From assembly GCA_002470275.1 (NCBI GenBank), contig DKNY01000050.1, positions 1 through 33,205 of the forward strand: a stretch of 33,205 bases of DNA, written 5' to 3'. The notes beneath the pieces were generated by a model that saw only the letters and a list, made by a program, of their open reading frames with translations, was not told where the DNA came from and made no database searches. The position numbers and the translations under genes were made by a program. Below, one piece after another: positions 15,767-25,212 of this stretch. The stretch comes from Gammaproteobacteria bacterium UBA7376 (GTDB lineage: Bacteria; Pseudomonadota; Gammaproteobacteria; Pseudomonadales; Azotimanducaceae). The first letter of the stretch is position 1; every line of letters begins with the position of its first letter.

Positions 15767-16975
15767 TTGAGCGGTAATGATTCGAGTCAGAGGGTGGTCT
15801 CCGGGATGAGGCCCACCGGGCGATTACACCTTGGCCACTTACATGGCGTCTTAAAAAACTGGGTTAAGCTCCAATACGAATATGAATGCTTTTTCTTTGT
15901 TGCGGATCTGCACGCCTTAACCACGAATTACGAAAGCTCCGAGACCATTGATCAATATAGTCATCAGACGGTGGTGGACTGGCTAGCCGCTGGGGTCAAC
16001 CCGGGAGCGGCTACCCTCTTTGTGCAAAGCCGCGTGCCTGAGCATGCGGAGCTTCATCTGATCCTGTCGATGATCACGCCCGTATCATGGCTCGAAAGAG
16101 TCCCCTCCTTTAAGGACCAACAGCAAAAATTAAGCGACCGAGATTTATCCACCTACGGCTTTCTCGGCTATCCGTTGCTGCAGGCTGCCGACATCCTCAT
16201 CTACCGCGCTGGATCGGTGCCCGTTGGCGCGGATCAGGTGGCCCACGTTGAGCTGACACGGGAGGTGGCGCGCCGCTTTAACCACGTCTATGGGAGAGAG
16301 CCGGGTTTTGAGGAGCAGGCGGAAGCGGCGGTCAAAAAGATGGGCCGCAAGGCAGCTCGGCTGTATGTGGAGCTGCGTCGGGACTATCAGGAACGTGGTG
16401 ATGCTGAGGCCCTGGAAAGGGCGCGGGCACTGCTGGCGGAGCAACAAAATCTGTCCATAGGGGATCGTGAACGTCTCTTCGGATACTTAGAGGGCAGCGG
16501 TCGAATTATCCTGCCGGAGCCCCAATCCCTGCTCACCGCTCAGGCCAAGGTGCCCGGTCTCGATGGGGAAAAGATGTCCAAATCCTATAACAATGTACTG
16601 TCCCTTCGAGAGGCGCCAGAGCTTGTAGAGACCAAAATCCGCACGATGCAGACGGATCCCGCCCGCGTGCGGCGATCCGACCCCGGAACGCCAGGGAATT
16701 GCCCTGTCTTCGCACTGCACGAGATTTATGCTGATGAAGCCGTTTTGCAGTGGGCGTCTGAGGGGTGCCGTTCTGCCGGCATAGGCTGTGTCGACTGTAA
16801 ACAACCGCTGATCGACAAAGTGAATGCGGAGCAGGCGGAATTACGCCAGCGTGCACAACAGTTTGAGGAAGATCCGGATTTGGTGAGGGCGGTCATCCAG
16901 GAAGGTTCGGAAAAGGCTCGGGCTGCAGCGAGAGAAACGCTGGATGATGTCAAAGAGGCTATTGGCATTCGTTAG
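15767..16975 (+). CDS. trpS: Tryptophanyl-tRNA synthetase, Cys-motif (Fe-S type)
   Basis: A class I synthetase charging tRNA-Trp. The TTG at 15767 follows a GAGG ribosome binding site by 8 nt and gives 402 residues, longer than the ~334 of E. coli TrpRS. The HIGH motif is 'HLGHLHG' (21-27) and the KMSKS motif 'GEKMSKSYNN' is near 267-276. Between the catalytic core and the anticodon-binding region lie four cysteines, C312, C334, C341 and C344, spaced C-x21-C-x6-C-x2-C. This closely resembles the motif that binds a [4Fe-4S] cluster near the anticodon site in Thermotoga maritima TrpRS. An insertion rich in Arg/Glu (about 180-235) is also present. No other trpS is visible in the window. Confidence 0.93.
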   Translation: MSGNDSSQRVVSGMRPTGRLHLGHLHGVLKNWVKLQYEYECFFFVADLHALTTNYESSETIDQYSHQTVVDWLAAGVNPGAATLFVQSRVPEHAELHLILSMITPVSWLERVPSFKDQQQKLSDRDLSTYGFLGYPLLQAADILIYRAGSVPVGADQVAHVELTREVARRFNHVYGREPGFEEQAEAAVKKMGRKAARLYVELRRDYQERGDAEALERARALLAEQQNLSIGDRERLFGYLEGSGRIILPEPQSLLTAQAKVPGLDGEKMSKSYNNVLSLREAPELVETKIRTMQTDPARVRRSDPGTPGNCPVFALHEIYADEAVLQWASEGCRSAGIGCVDCKQPLIDKVNAEQAELRQRAQQFEEDPDLVRAVIQEGSEKARAAARETLDDVKEAIGIR

Positions 16976-17031
16976 GACCAAGGTCATGCTCAGGGGCGAC
17001 GGCGGCCCTGAGCAGCAATAGAGGAAATCGG

Positions 17032-17967
17032 ATGCAAAACGAAGCGCAGTCAGGAGAAGATCAGCCGGTAGGCGTTCCCAATGGGGCAGGTCGTCTGTCT
17101 GCGGCTCGCCAGTACAACAGCCAGACCATCGCCATTGTGGCGGGCACTGAGGTAAGTGAACTGCCCAAAGATCTTTACATTCCGCCAGAGGCACTGGAGG
17201 TTTTTCTTGAGACCTTTGAAGGTCCTCTGGATCTCCTGCTATACCTTATTCGGCGACAGAACCTGGATATCTTAGAGGTTCAGGTCTCGGTGATCACCGC
17301 ACAGTACATCAGCTACATCGAGCTCATGCAGGCGCTGCAGCTTGAGTTGGCGGGAGAGTACCTTCTCATGGCGGCTATGCTTGCGGAGATCAAGTCCCGC
17401 ATGCTCCTGCCCCGTCCTGGCGGCGAGGAAGAGGAGGACGACCCCAGGTCTGAATTGATCCGCCGGCTTCAGGAATACGAGCAAATCAAGGCAGCTTCTG
17501 AGGGTCTTGATGAACTGCCTCGGATGGAGAGAGAAATACACGGTGTTGCCGCCGCCAAACCAACGATAGTTAGACAGCATGCAGAGCCTGACGTTGACTT
17601 GCGGGAGGTCCTCATGGCCTTGGCCCAGGTGCTTCGGCGAGCGGAACTGAACGTTCAGCATGAAGTCCAGTTTGAGGCGCTGTCGGTGAGAGATCGCATG
17701 AGTCAGATACTGTCTCGGGTTCAGCACGCTCGCGGGTACACAGCCTTCCACGAGCTGTTTGTCGCCTCTGAGGGCAGACGGGGGGTTGTGCTGACCTTTT
17801 TGGCGATCATGGAACTTGTACGTGAGCGCATTCTAGATTTCGTGCAGGCCGAGGCCTTTGCGCCGATCCACGTTCGCGCCGGAGAGCGCCATGATGTTGC
17901 AGAGGAGATGGGTCTGCAGGGTCGTGAAGTCCACTATGGTGATGAGTCCAGCGGAGAGGAAGGCTAA
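17032..17967 (+). CDS. scpA: Segregation and condensation protein A
   Basis: ScpA is the kleisin subunit that bridges SMC heads in the Smc-ScpAB condensin. The ATG at 17032 has GAGGAAA upstream. The first ~50 residues are a non-conserved tail; the kleisin N-terminal domain starts at 'VFLETFEGPLDLLLYLIRR' (about 57-75), followed by 'LAGEYLLMAAMLAEIKSRM' and an acidic stretch 'GGEEEEDD'. The C-terminal winged-helix region includes 'RRGVVLTFLAIMELVRE'. At 311 residues it is longer than the typical 250-280, owing to the N-terminal tail. It overlaps scpB by 1 bp (TAATG). A matching smc gene is not in the window. Confidence 0.95.
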   Translation: MQNEAQSGEDQPVGVPNGAGRLSAARQYNSQTIAIVAGTEVSELPKDLYIPPEALEVFLETFEGPLDLLLYLIRRQNLDILEVQVSVITAQYISYIELMQALQLELAGEYLLMAAMLAEIKSRMLLPRPGGEEEEDDPRSELIRRLQEYEQIKAASEGLDELPRMEREIHGVAAAKPTIVRQHAEPDVDLREVLMALAQVLRRAELNVQHEVQFEALSVRDRMSQILSRVQHARGYTAFHELFVASEGRRGVVLTFLAIMELVRERILDFVQAEAFAPIHVRAGERHDVAEEMGLQGREVHYGDESSGEEG

Positions 17968-18668
17968 TGACCGATCAGGCCCTTGGGGAGCAACAAATCG
18001 AGGCCATCATTGACGCTGCGCTGCTCACGTCCGAGGCGCCGCTCACCGTGGAGCAGATATTTCGGCTGTTCCAGGCAGGGGAGCTGGACGAGGCAGAGGG
18101 TAAGAAACAGATTCGCTCTGGCCTAGACGCCTTGGCGGTGGCCTGTGAGGGTCGCGGGGTTACTCTTGAGCAGGTGGCCAGCGGCTATCGGTACCAGACA
18201 CGACAAGAGCTGAGTCCCTGGATTAGCCGACTCTGGGATGAAAAACCGCCCCGCTATACGCGCGCGCTGCTTGAGACCCTGGCCCTGATCGCCTACCAGC
18301 AGCCCGTAACCCGTGGGGATATCGAACAGGTTCGGGGCGTTGCGGTAAGCCAAAATATTATGCGCGTGTTGCTCGAGAGAGAATGGATTCGTGTGGTGGG
18401 CCAGCGCGAAACGCCAGGACGCCCCGCTCTCTATGGCACTACCAAGGCCTTTCTGGATTATTTCAATTTGCGCAAATTGGAGGAATTGCCGCCCCTAGCC
18501 GAAATCAAGGCCCTGGTCGAGCCGGTGCTGGTAGCAGAAGAACAAGCAGACGAGCACAGTGTTCAAACCTCAGGCGGTAGCGACGACCCGAGCCCAGATG
18601 CAGCCCCAGAGGGTCACGGCGTTGCTGGGGAAGAGGCCGTGGGTGCAGCCAACGAAAGCGTCTCATGA
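17967..18668 (+). CDS. scpB: Segregation and condensation protein B
   Basis: ScpB dimers bind ScpA and regulate the SMC complex. The two winged-helix domains cover about residues 8-85 and 95-175; signature segments are 'AALLTSEAPLTVEQIFRLF', 'GYRYQTRQELSPWI' and 'LETLALIAYQQPVTRGDIEQ', then 'REWIRVVGQRETPGRPALYG'. The last ~45 residues are a low-complexity tail rich in Ser, Ala, Glu and Gly, as is common in proteobacterial ScpB. It is translationally coupled at both ends: TAATG with scpA and ATGA with rluB. The scpA-scpB-rluB order is widely conserved. Confidence 0.95.
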   Translation: MTDQALGEQQIEAIIDAALLTSEAPLTVEQIFRLFQAGELDEAEGKKQIRSGLDALAVACEGRGVTLEQVASGYRYQTRQELSPWISRLWDEKPPRYTRALLETLALIAYQQPVTRGDIEQVRGVAVSQNIMRVLLEREWIRVVGQRETPGRPALYGTTKAFLDYFNLRKLEELPPLAEIKALVEPVLVAEEQADEHSVQTSGGSDDPSPDAAPEGHGVAGEEAVGAANESVS

Positions 18669-19519
18669 GTCGTCCACCCAACGCAGCCGAGGTAGGTGCT
18701 GCATCCGAGAAGCTGCAGAAGCTTTTGGCTGCCGCGGGCCGAGGTTCGCGTCGGCAGGTGGAATCTTGGATTGCTGCTGGACGGGTCAGCGTGAACGGTG
18801 AGGTTGCCCACCTGGGCCAGCGGGCTACCCTGCACGATCAGGTTGCCATAGATGGGGTCGCTGTCCGGCTCCAGGCCTTAACCAGTCCGCAGTTACTGAT
18901 TCTGAACAAGGCATCAGGCGTTGTTTGCAGCCATAGCGATCCCGAGGGCGGAGGCACTATCTTCGAAAAATTGCCCAAGCTGGGCGAGGGTCGGTGGATC
19001 AGCGTGGGGCGCCTGGATGTACAAACCACGGGCCTCTTGCTGGTGACCAATGACGGTGGTTTAGCCCATCATCTCATGCACCCCTCTACCGGGCTTGATC
19101 GTGAGTATGCGGTCCGCGTTAACGCCAAGCTGGAAGACCAGGACGTTGTAAAACTCACCAAGGGCGTTGAGGTGGACGGTGAACGACTACGCTTCTCTGA
19201 TGTACGTTATTACGATGGCAGCGAGAATAATTTTTGGTACCACGTAGTGTTGCTGGAAGGCAAAAATCGCGAGGTGCGCAGGCTATTCGAAAGTGTGGGT
19301 TGTACGGTCAGTCGATTGAAGCGCGTCCGCTATGGGCCGGTTATTTTGCCGTCCTGGCTCACGGTCGGGCAGTGGGCCTCTGTCCAGGATACAGACCTTC
19401 GGGCGCTGTATAAGATGCTTAAGCTGCCGCGCCCCGGCCGCCCTGACCAACGGCTGAAACGCTCTCGAGTGGCAAAGACAACTTGCCTGATCCCCTATCC
19501 TAAACTGGGTGCGCGCTAG
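18665..19519 (+). CDS. rluB: 23S rRNA pseudouridine synthase B (RluB/RsuA family)
   Basis: It isomerises a uridine of 23S rRNA (U2605 in E. coli) to pseudouridine. An S4 RNA-binding domain is at the N-terminus ('KLQKLLAAAGRGSRRQVESW', about 16-35, and 'GRVSVNG'), and the catalytic aspartate is in 'GRLDVQTTGLLLVTNDG' (Asp about 118). The 'LEGKNREVRRLFE' motif of the RsuA/RluB/E/F group is present. The C-terminal tail (about 258-284) is basic, as in RluB homologues. Assignment to RluB rather than RluE/F rests on length (284) and on the scpAB neighbours. Its TAG stop shares the CTAG tetranucleotide with the stop of converging yciK. Confidence 0.92.
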   Translation: MSRPPNAAEVGAASEKLQKLLAAAGRGSRRQVESWIAAGRVSVNGEVAHLGQRATLHDQVAIDGVAVRLQALTSPQLLILNKASGVVCSHSDPEGGGTIFEKLPKLGEGRWISVGRLDVQTTGLLLVTNDGGLAHHLMHPSTGLDREYAVRVNAKLEDQDVVKLTKGVEVDGERLRFSDVRYYDGSENNFWYHVVLLEGKNREVRRLFESVGCTVSRLKRVRYGPVILPSWLTVGQWASVQDTDLRALYKMLKLPRPGRPDQRLKRSRVAKTTCLIPYPKLGAR

Positions 19520-20364
19520 GCCTGGGGCACCCGCTGTAAGTCTTGCTGCCAGGTGCGGGCATCGAGCTGTTGACCCGTAGGGATCGTCAGCACAGGACTG
19601 TCGCCTAAACTGCTCATCAACAGCAAAAAGAGCTCCATATGCGCCTCGGGTAGGGGCAGAGAAAGGGGGTCCTCAAGAGGATAGGCTTCCCGGCGCATGG
19701 CAGTCCGCGTTGCACCAGGATTTACGCTGAAAACCTGAATCTGGCCATTGGCCTCGGTTTCATCAGCGAGAATTTGGCTCAGCCCTTCAAGGGCGAATTT
19801 GGACGCCGCATAGGCTCCCCAATAGGCCCGGCCCTTACGTCCAACGCTGGACGAGGTATGAACGACGACGGCTTTCGGGCCTCGGTGCAGCAGTTCAAAG
19901 AGTCCCCGATTCAGCATAAAAACAGCGTTGACGTTGATCTGCATAACCTGTTGCCAGGCCTCTGGCGGATAGTGCTCCAGGGGAACACGTGGCCCCAGGC
20001 GCGAGGCGTGATGGACGATCCCGTCCAGGCGCGAAAAGGCCCCGTCGATGGCGTCACCCAGTTTGCTCACGGTGTCCTCGTCGAGGCGCTCCAGGTCGCA
20101 GGGGACGATGACCGGCGAAGTTTGCGTATGCTGAGTGATCCAGTCAGAAACCTGCTCAAGTTTGCTGCGGGTTTTGCCCAGCAAGATCACGTTGGCGCCG
20201 AAGGAGGCATAGGTTTTGGCGGTGGTGGCGCCCAGGCCGTCACCGGCACCGGTTACCAAGATGGCTTTATCCTTGAGCGCGTCCGGCAGGAAGTCATGGG
20301 TCCAGGCGCTGCTGGCGTCAAGCAACTCAGGGTAATGGTCCAGGTGGGACATGTTCTCGGTCAT
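19516..20364 (-). CDS. yciK: YciK-type short-chain dehydrogenase/reductase
   Basis: An SDR oxidoreductase of unknown substrate. The cofactor loop 'TGAGDGLGATTA' is at about 38-49, the catalytic Ser in 'VVHTSSSVGRKGRAYWG', and the YxxxK pair in 'WGAYAASKFALEGL'. The 'NPGATRTAMRREAYPLEDP' segment is characteristic of YciK. Two starts are possible, ATG 20364 (overlapping the ubiG stop by 4 bp, ATGA) and ATG 20352; the first is favoured by coupling. In Pseudomonas a MurNAc-6-phosphate phosphatase gene (mupP) separates ubiG and yciK; here they are fused into a direct overlap. Confidence 0.92.
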   Translation of the reverse strand: MTENMSHLDHYPELLDASSAWTHDFLPDALKDKAILVTGAGDGLGATTAKTYASFGANVILLGKTRSKLEQVSDWITQHTQTSPVIVPCDLERLDEDTVSKLGDAIDGAFSRLDGIVHHASRLGPRVPLEHYPPEAWQQVMQINVNAVFMLNRGLFELLHRGPKAVVVHTSSSVGRKGRAYWGAYAASKFALEGLSQILADETEANGQIQVFSVNPGATRTAMRREAYPLEDPLSLPLPEAHMELFLLLMSSLGDSPVLTIPTGQQLDARTWQQDLQRVPQA

Positions 20365-21071
20365 GTCGTGGGTTTGCGTGCATGAATCAAGTAATTCGTG
20401 TCCGTATTCTCAACCAGTGCCGCTTGGCGAGTCAGCGGGTTGTAGCGCATGCCGCGGATTTCCACCAGATCAAGTCCCGCTTCGCGGATGGCCGCGGATA
20501 GCTCGGAAGGCTTGATGAACTTGCTGTACTCATGGGTGCCTCGGGGCAGGATATTGAGCACGTACTCGGCGCCGAGGATGAGCAGCAGGTAGGCCTTGGG
20601 GTTACGGTTGATGGTGGAGAAAAACAGGTCCCCACCGGGCATGGCCAGGTCGGCGCAGGCCTGAACCGTAGCCGGATAGTGGGTGACATGCTCCAGCATT
20701 TCGAGACAGGTCACCGTGCGGAATTCGCCCGGATGCCTGACCGCCATCTCTTCAGCCGTAGATTGCTGATAGTTCAATTCAATGCCTGCCTCTAGGGCGT
20801 GCAGTTTGGCGACGCCCAATGCTTTTTCGGCCATGTCGATACCCGTCGTGGGTACGCCGAGACGCGCCATGGATTCGGCGAGAATACCGCCTCCGCACCC
20901 CACGTCGATGGCAGGCCCCTGGGTTAGGGCGCCTATGTCGCGAATATAGTTGAGGCGGACGGGGTTAATGTCATGGAGGGGCTTAAAGTCGCCATTAGGG
21001 TCCCACCAGCGATGGGCGAGGGCGTCGAATTTACTGATTTCCTCTTGGTCCACGTTTTGGGTGGCAGTCAT
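20361..21071 (-). CDS. ubiG: Ubiquinone biosynthesis O-methyltransferase
   Basis: UbiG carries out both SAM-dependent O-methylations of ubiquinone synthesis at the inner membrane surface. I chose the ATG at 21071, which is preceded by GTAGGAAG and gives 236 residues (E. coli 240). The opening 'ISKFDALAHRWWDPNGDFKP' (about 12-31) is a UbiG signature; the SAM loop is 'DVGCGGGILAESMA' (about 56-69); 'EMLEHV' and 'TINRNPKAYLLLILGAEYV' follow. It is the first gene of a minus pair with yciK, divergent from gyrA across about 400 bp. Confidence 0.96.
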   Translation of the reverse strand: MTATQNVDQEEISKFDALAHRWWDPNGDFKPLHDINPVRLNYIRDIGALTQGPAIDVGCGGGILAESMARLGVPTTGIDMAEKALGVAKLHALEAGIELNYQQSTAEEMAVRHPGEFRTVTCLEMLEHVTHYPATVQACADLAMPGGDLFFSTINRNPKAYLLLILGAEYVLNILPRGTHEYSKFIKPSELSAAIREAGLDLVEIRGMRYNPLTRQAALVENTDTNYLIHARKPTT

Positions 21072-21473
21072 CTTAGTCTTCCTACTGGTTTGATGATTAA
21101 GGTATGGGCCCAACGAGGCATCACCCGGCCTGGGCAAGGTTGCGCTGCGCCCGACGCCTCGTCTCCCCTGGTCAAGGGAGCACCGATCCACGGCGACGGC
21201 CTGGGGAACTCAATGGGGTCAGGGTCCAGGCGTTCAAGGTCTGGTCCCATCATATCCGTTGGTTCTCTGGTGGCGCCATGGCGTTAGCTCTCAATTGCGG
21301 GGGGAACAGGCCGGCGATGGCATCGCTTGGTATCATTGCCCGAGTATAGCGGTCCCGGAGCGCGTGATTAAACCGTCTGTTTTCCCCCCGGGCGCTGGGC
21401 AACCGGGCCACCTTTTTCGAGGGCCATATGCTATAATTTCGTGCTTTTTTCAGAAGATTAGAAACGCCTGTTT
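21072..21473. other. Intergenic region between ubiG and gyrA
   Basis: This 402-bp divergent spacer shows no convincing gene. It contains the gyrA extended -10 promoter (21429-21437) and a small hairpin CTCCC/GGGAG with 8-nt loop around 21163-21181. The ubiG promoter is presumably in the left half but was not identified. Confidence 0.5.
21429..21437 (+). promoter_or_regulatory. Extended -10 promoter of gyrA
   Basis: TGCTATAAT is a perfect extended -10 element (TGn plus TATAAT) 36 bp before the gyrA ATG. The -35 region at 16-17 bp spacing (around CACCTT) is poor, which is consistent with an extended -10 promoter. Supercoiling control of gyrA promoters is known in E. coli; here it is only possible. 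Confidence 0.65.
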
Positions 21474-24056
21474 ATGTCAGAAATAACACCCGACGATTCG
21501 CGCGATATCCAACCCGTTAACATAGAGGACGAGCTGCGGCAGTCCTATATGGACTACGCCATGAGCGTGATCGTTGGTCGAGCTTTACCAGACGTCAGAG
21601 ATGGATTGAAACCTGTCCATAAGCGCGTCTTATTCGCCATGAACGAGCTGAACAATACCTTCAACCGGCCCTACGTGAAGTCGGCCAGAGTGGTCGGGGA
21701 CGTGATTGGTAAGTACCATCCCCACGGCGATACGGCGGTTTACGACACCGTTGTGCGCATGGCTCAAGACTTCTCTATGCGGTACCTGCTGGTGGACGGT
21801 CAGGGCAATTTTGGCTCTATTGATGCGGACCCTCCCGCGGCCATGCGCTATACCGAAGTGCGAATGGCGAAAATCGCCGGCGAGCTGCTGGCGGATCTCG
21901 ACAAAGATACGGTGGACTTCGTCAACAACTACGACGATTCCTTGACCATGCCCGATGTACTGCCTACGCGCATCCCCAACTTGCTGGTCAACGGGAGCTC
22001 TGGCATTGCCGTGGGCATGGCAACGAACATTCCGCCCCATAACCTCACTGAAGTGGTGAATGGCTGCCTGGCCATCCTGGATGACCGAGAGATTGGGGTG
22101 GATGGGTTGATGGAGCATATCCAGGCACCGGATTTCCCCACCGGCGGCATCATCAATGGCCGAGCAGGCGTGGTGCAGGCCTATCGCACCGGACGCGGGC
22201 GCATCTACGTGCGGGGTAAGGCCCATGTGGAGGAGGACAAGGGTGGGCGGGAAAAGATTGTCATCACTGAAATTCCGTTTCAGCTCAACAAGGCCCGGCT
22301 GATCGAGAAAATTGCCGAGTTGGTGAAGGAAAAGCGCATCGAGGGCATTACCGAGCTGCGAGATGAATCGGACAAAGACGGTCTGCGCGTGGTGATTGAG
22401 GTGCGACGCGGTGACTCTGGGGAAGTGATTCTCAACAATCTTTACAGCCAAACCCAGCTGCAGTCTGTTTTCGGTATCAACTGTGTGGCACTGGTGGAAG
22501 GCCAGCCACGACTGCTTAACCTGCGGCAGATGCTTGATGCCTTCCTTCAGCATCGGCAGGAGGTCGTGACTCGGCGAACCGTATACCTGCTCCGTCGAGC
22601 CCGCCAGCGGGCCCACATTCTGGAGGGGCAGGCGGTGGCCCTGGCCAATATCGACGCGGTAATCGAGCTGATCCGGCGCTCTCCGTCCGCAGGGGAGGCT
22701 CGGCAGGCTCTCATGCAGCAGCGTTTTGAAGCCCAAGCGCTATTTGACCTGCTGGAGCGGGTGGGCAGTGATGCCTGTCGTCCAGAGGGGCTAGGCCCAG
22801 ACTTTGGTTTTACCGATTCCCTGTATCGCCTTTCAGAGGAACAGGCCCAGGCCATCTTGGAAATACGCCTGCACCGGCTCACCGCCATGGAGCAGAGCAA
22901 GCTCATGGAGGACTATCAATCGGTGCTGGATGAGATCGCCGATCTGCTGGATATTTTAGGTTCTCATGAGCGACTGATATCGGTGATCCGCGAGGAGCTG
23001 GAAGAGGTCCGAGACAGCTATGGCGATGATCGTCGCACTGAGGTGGTCAGCAGCCAGCAGGATCTGTCCGTGGAGGATCTGATCAATGAAGAGGACCTGG
23101 TGGTGACCCTGTCTCATCAGGGCTATGCCAAAACCCAGCCGCTGGATGCCTACCAGGCCCAGCGGCGCGGGGGGCGCGGTAAGGCAGCCACCACGGTCAA
23201 AGACGAAGACTTCGTCCAGCACATGCTGGTCGCGAACTCCCATGACACGCTGCTCTGCTTTTCTAACGAAGGTAAGGTTTACTGGCTCAAGGTCTTTCAA
23301 ATTCCTCAGGGAAGTCGGGGTGCTAAGGGGCGTCCCATGATCAATTTGCTGCCGCTGGAGGCGGACGAACGGATCACCACTGTCTTGCCCATCAAAGCCT
23401 ATGCCAGCGATCACTTTGTCTTTATGGCCACCGCCAACGGGACGGTGAAGAAGACGCCGCTAGAGCAGTTTTCTCGTCCGCGCCCCAGCGGTCTGATCGC
23501 CCTGGACCTGGAGGAGGGGAATACCTTGGTAGGCGCTGCGATTACCGACGGTGGTCGCGAGATATTGCTCTGTTCAAGTGCGGGCAAGGCAACGCGATTT
23601 AACGAAAGTGATGTGCGTGCCATGGGTCGTACGGCTAAGGGCGTTCGCGGCATCAAGCTCGGCAACGACCAGCGGGTGATTTCCCTCATCATTCCCGATG
23701 ACGGTGGCTTCTTGCTCACCGCCAGCGAGCAGGGCTACGGCAAACGCACGCCCATTAGCGATTTCCCGCTGCGCGGGCGTGGGGCCCAGGGGGTGATCGC
23801 TATGCAGACCAGCGAACGCAATGGGTCGCTGGTGGGTGCCGTGCAGATTTTCTCCGGCGATGAGCTGATGCTGATTTCCAATTTGGGCACTCTGGTGCGC
23901 ACGCTGGGTGACGAAGTTTCTGTTTTAGGGCGTAATACTCAGGGTGTTAGGCTCATCGCGCTCAAGGGAGAAGAGCAGTTGATCAGCGTTAGTCGGATCG
24001 AGGAGCAAGAGACGGCCGACGATGACGCCGGGTCTGATGACGGGGCCTCTGCCTAA
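21474..24056 (+). CDS. gyrA: DNA gyrase subunit A
   Basis: GyrA is the DNA-cleaving and wrapping subunit of gyrase (A2B2), which introduces negative supercoils. The 860-residue product has the breakage-reunion domain (about 1-530) with active-site Tyr 126 in '[10 protein letters not shown]', and the C-terminal beta-pinwheel (about 540-840) with the GyrA box 'QRRGGRGK' near 563-570, which marks a gyrase rather than topoisomerase IV. The quinolone region reads 'GDTAVYD' (T87, D91; equivalent to E. coli S83 and D87), so Thr is at the first position, as in wild-type Pseudomonas aeruginosa. The tail is acidic ([12 protein letters not shown]). Followed by serC after 76 bp. Confidence 0.98.
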   Translation: MSEITPDDSRDIQPVNIEDELRQSYMDYAMSVIVGRALPDVRDGLKPVHKRVLFAMNELNNTFNRPYVKSARVVGDVIGKYHPHGDTAVYDTVVRMAQDFSMRYLLVDGQGNFGSIDADPPAAMRYTEVRMAKIAGELLADLDKDTVDFVNNYDDSLTMPDVLPTRIPNLLVNGSSGIAVGMATNIPPHNLTEVVNGCLAILDDREIGVDGLMEHIQAPDFPTGGIINGRAGVVQAYRTGRGRIYVRGKAHVEEDKGGREKIVITEIPFQLNKARLIEKIAELVKEKRIEGITELRDESDKDGLRVVIEVRRGDSGEVILNNLYSQTQLQSVFGINCVALVEGQPRLLNLRQMLDAFLQHRQEVVTRRTVYLLRRARQRAHILEGQAVALANIDAVIELIRRSPSAGEARQALMQQRFEAQALFDLLERVGSDACRPEGLGPDFGFTDSLYRLSEEQAQAILEIRLHRLTAMEQSKLMEDYQSVLDEIADLLDILGSHERLISVIREELEEVRDSYGDDRRTEVVSSQQDLSVEDLINEEDLVVTLSHQGYAKTQPLDAYQAQRRGGRGKAATTVKDEDFVQHMLVANSHDTLLCFSNEGKVYWLKVFQIPQGSRGAKGRPMINLLPLEADERITTVLPIKAYASDHFVFMATANGTVKKTPLEQFSRPRPSGLIALDLEEGNTLVGAAITDGGREILLCSSAGKATRFNESDVRAMGRTAKGVRGIKLGNDQRVISLIIPDDGGFLLTASEQGYGKRTPISDFPLRGRGAQGVIAMQTSERNGSLVGAVQIFSGDELMLISNLGTLVRTLGDEVSVLGRNTQGVRLIALKGEEQLISVSRIEEQETADDDAGSDDGASA

Positions 24057-24132
24057 GACAACTTTGGTTAGCGGATACAGGGCAGTACGGCAGTGAGATG
24101 TACAAGAAAAAGAGCATGGAGTACGCACCAAA

Positions 24133-25212
24133 ATGAACAGAACCCATAATTTTTCCGCCGGCCCAGCGGCGCTGCCGGAATCGGTACTGGCTCAGGCTGC
24201 TGAAGAGATGCTGGATTTTCAGGGCAGCGGAATGTCGGTGATGGAGATGAGCCATCGCAGCAAAATCTTTGTGGAGATCGCCGCCCAGGCTGAGGCAGAC
24301 CTGCGGGCGCTTATGCACATTTCCGATGACTATCATGTGCTGTTCCTGCAGGGGGGTGCCACCGGGCAATTTGCAGGGATACCTTTGAACCTGACTCACC
24401 CCGACGACACCATGGATTTCATAGACACCGGTTCCTGGTCGAAGAAGGCGATCAAGGAAGCGGGCAAGTACTGCCAGGTCAACGTGGCCGCCAGCAGTGC
24501 GGAAACCCGGTATGACCATATCCCCGATCCTGCGAGCTGGCAGCTCACCGCCGGAGCCAAGCTGCTGCACGTCTGCTCCAATGAAACCATCGGTGGCGTC
24601 CAGTTCAAAGATTTCCCTAGCGGCGGTGCGCCGCTGGTGGCGGATATGTCTTCGGATATTTTGTCGCGCCCAGTTGATGTAAGCCAGTTTGGTCTGATCT
24701 ATGCCGGCGCACAAAAGAACATTGGGCCTGCAGGCCTCACCGTGGTGATTGTTCGCAAGGACCTTTGCGGCAGCGCGAGAGTTGAGACCCCCACCTTTCT
24801 GGATTACGCGATTCAGGCCGAGGCAGATTCCATGTCCAACACTCCGCCAACCTATGGTTGGTACCTGGCAGGCTTGGTGTTCAAGTGGATCAAAGCCAAT
24901 GGCGGCCTAGAGGGCATCGCTCAACGCAACCAGGCCAAGGCCGACCTGCTCTATCAGGCCATTGATGCCAGCAATTTCTACTCGGCCCCCGTTGCGCCCG
25001 AGGCGCGCTCGACTATGAACGTGCCCTTCACGCTGGCCGATTCAGAGCTGGATGCAGAATTCCTGCGCCAGGCCGAGCAACGCGGTATGTTTAACCTGAA
25101 AGGACATCGTAGCGTTGGCGGCATGCGAGCAAGCATTTACAACGCGGTATCGATGGCATCTGTAGAGGCCCTGGTGAGCTTTATGAGCGAATTTGAAAAT
25201 GAGCGCGGATGA
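24133..25212 (+). CDS. serC: Phosphoserine aminotransferase
   Basis: A PLP enzyme converting 3-phosphohydroxypyruvate and glutamate to phosphoserine; it also serves in pyridoxal phosphate synthesis as PdxF. The start 'NRTHNFSAGPAALPESVL' is typical, and 359 residues match the family (362 in E. coli). The PLP lysine lies in 'AGAQKNIGPAG' (about 194-204). A GGAG about 11 nt upstream of the ATG serves as ribosome binding site. The gyrA-serC-pheA order is conserved in pseudomonads; serA and pdxJ from the same pathways are elsewhere in this window. Confidence 0.97.
   Translation: MNRTHNFSAGPAALPESVLAQAAEEMLDFQGSGMSVMEMSHRSKIFVEIAAQAEADLRALMHISDDYHVLFLQGGATGQFAGIPLNLTHPDDTMDFIDTGSWSKKAIKEAGKYCQVNVAASSAETRYDHIPDPASWQLTAGAKLLHVCSNETIGGVQFKDFPSGGAPLVADMSSDILSRPVDVSQFGLIYAGAQKNIGPAGLTVVIVRKDLCGSARVETPTFLDYAIQAEADSMSNTPPTYGWYLAGLVFKWIKANGGLEGIAQRNQAKADLLYQAIDASNFYSAPVAPEARSTMNVPFTLADSELDAEFLRQAEQRGMFNLKGHRSVGGMRASIYNAVSMASVEALVSFMSEFENERG

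Noticed and set aside
21560..21750. GyrA Thr at the Ser83-equivalent position as acquired quinolone resistance
   Set aside because: Thr is the natural residue at this position in some relatives such as P. aeruginosa, so it does not indicate resistance by mutation.
21630..22736. Long minus-strand open frame inside gyrA (368 codons)
   Set aside because: It lies wholly within a strongly conserved gene; its translation shows no family pattern. It reflects codon bias.
23989..24714. Minus-strand open frame across the gyrA-serC junction
   Set aside because: Antisense to two well-supported genes, no motif and no start signal.
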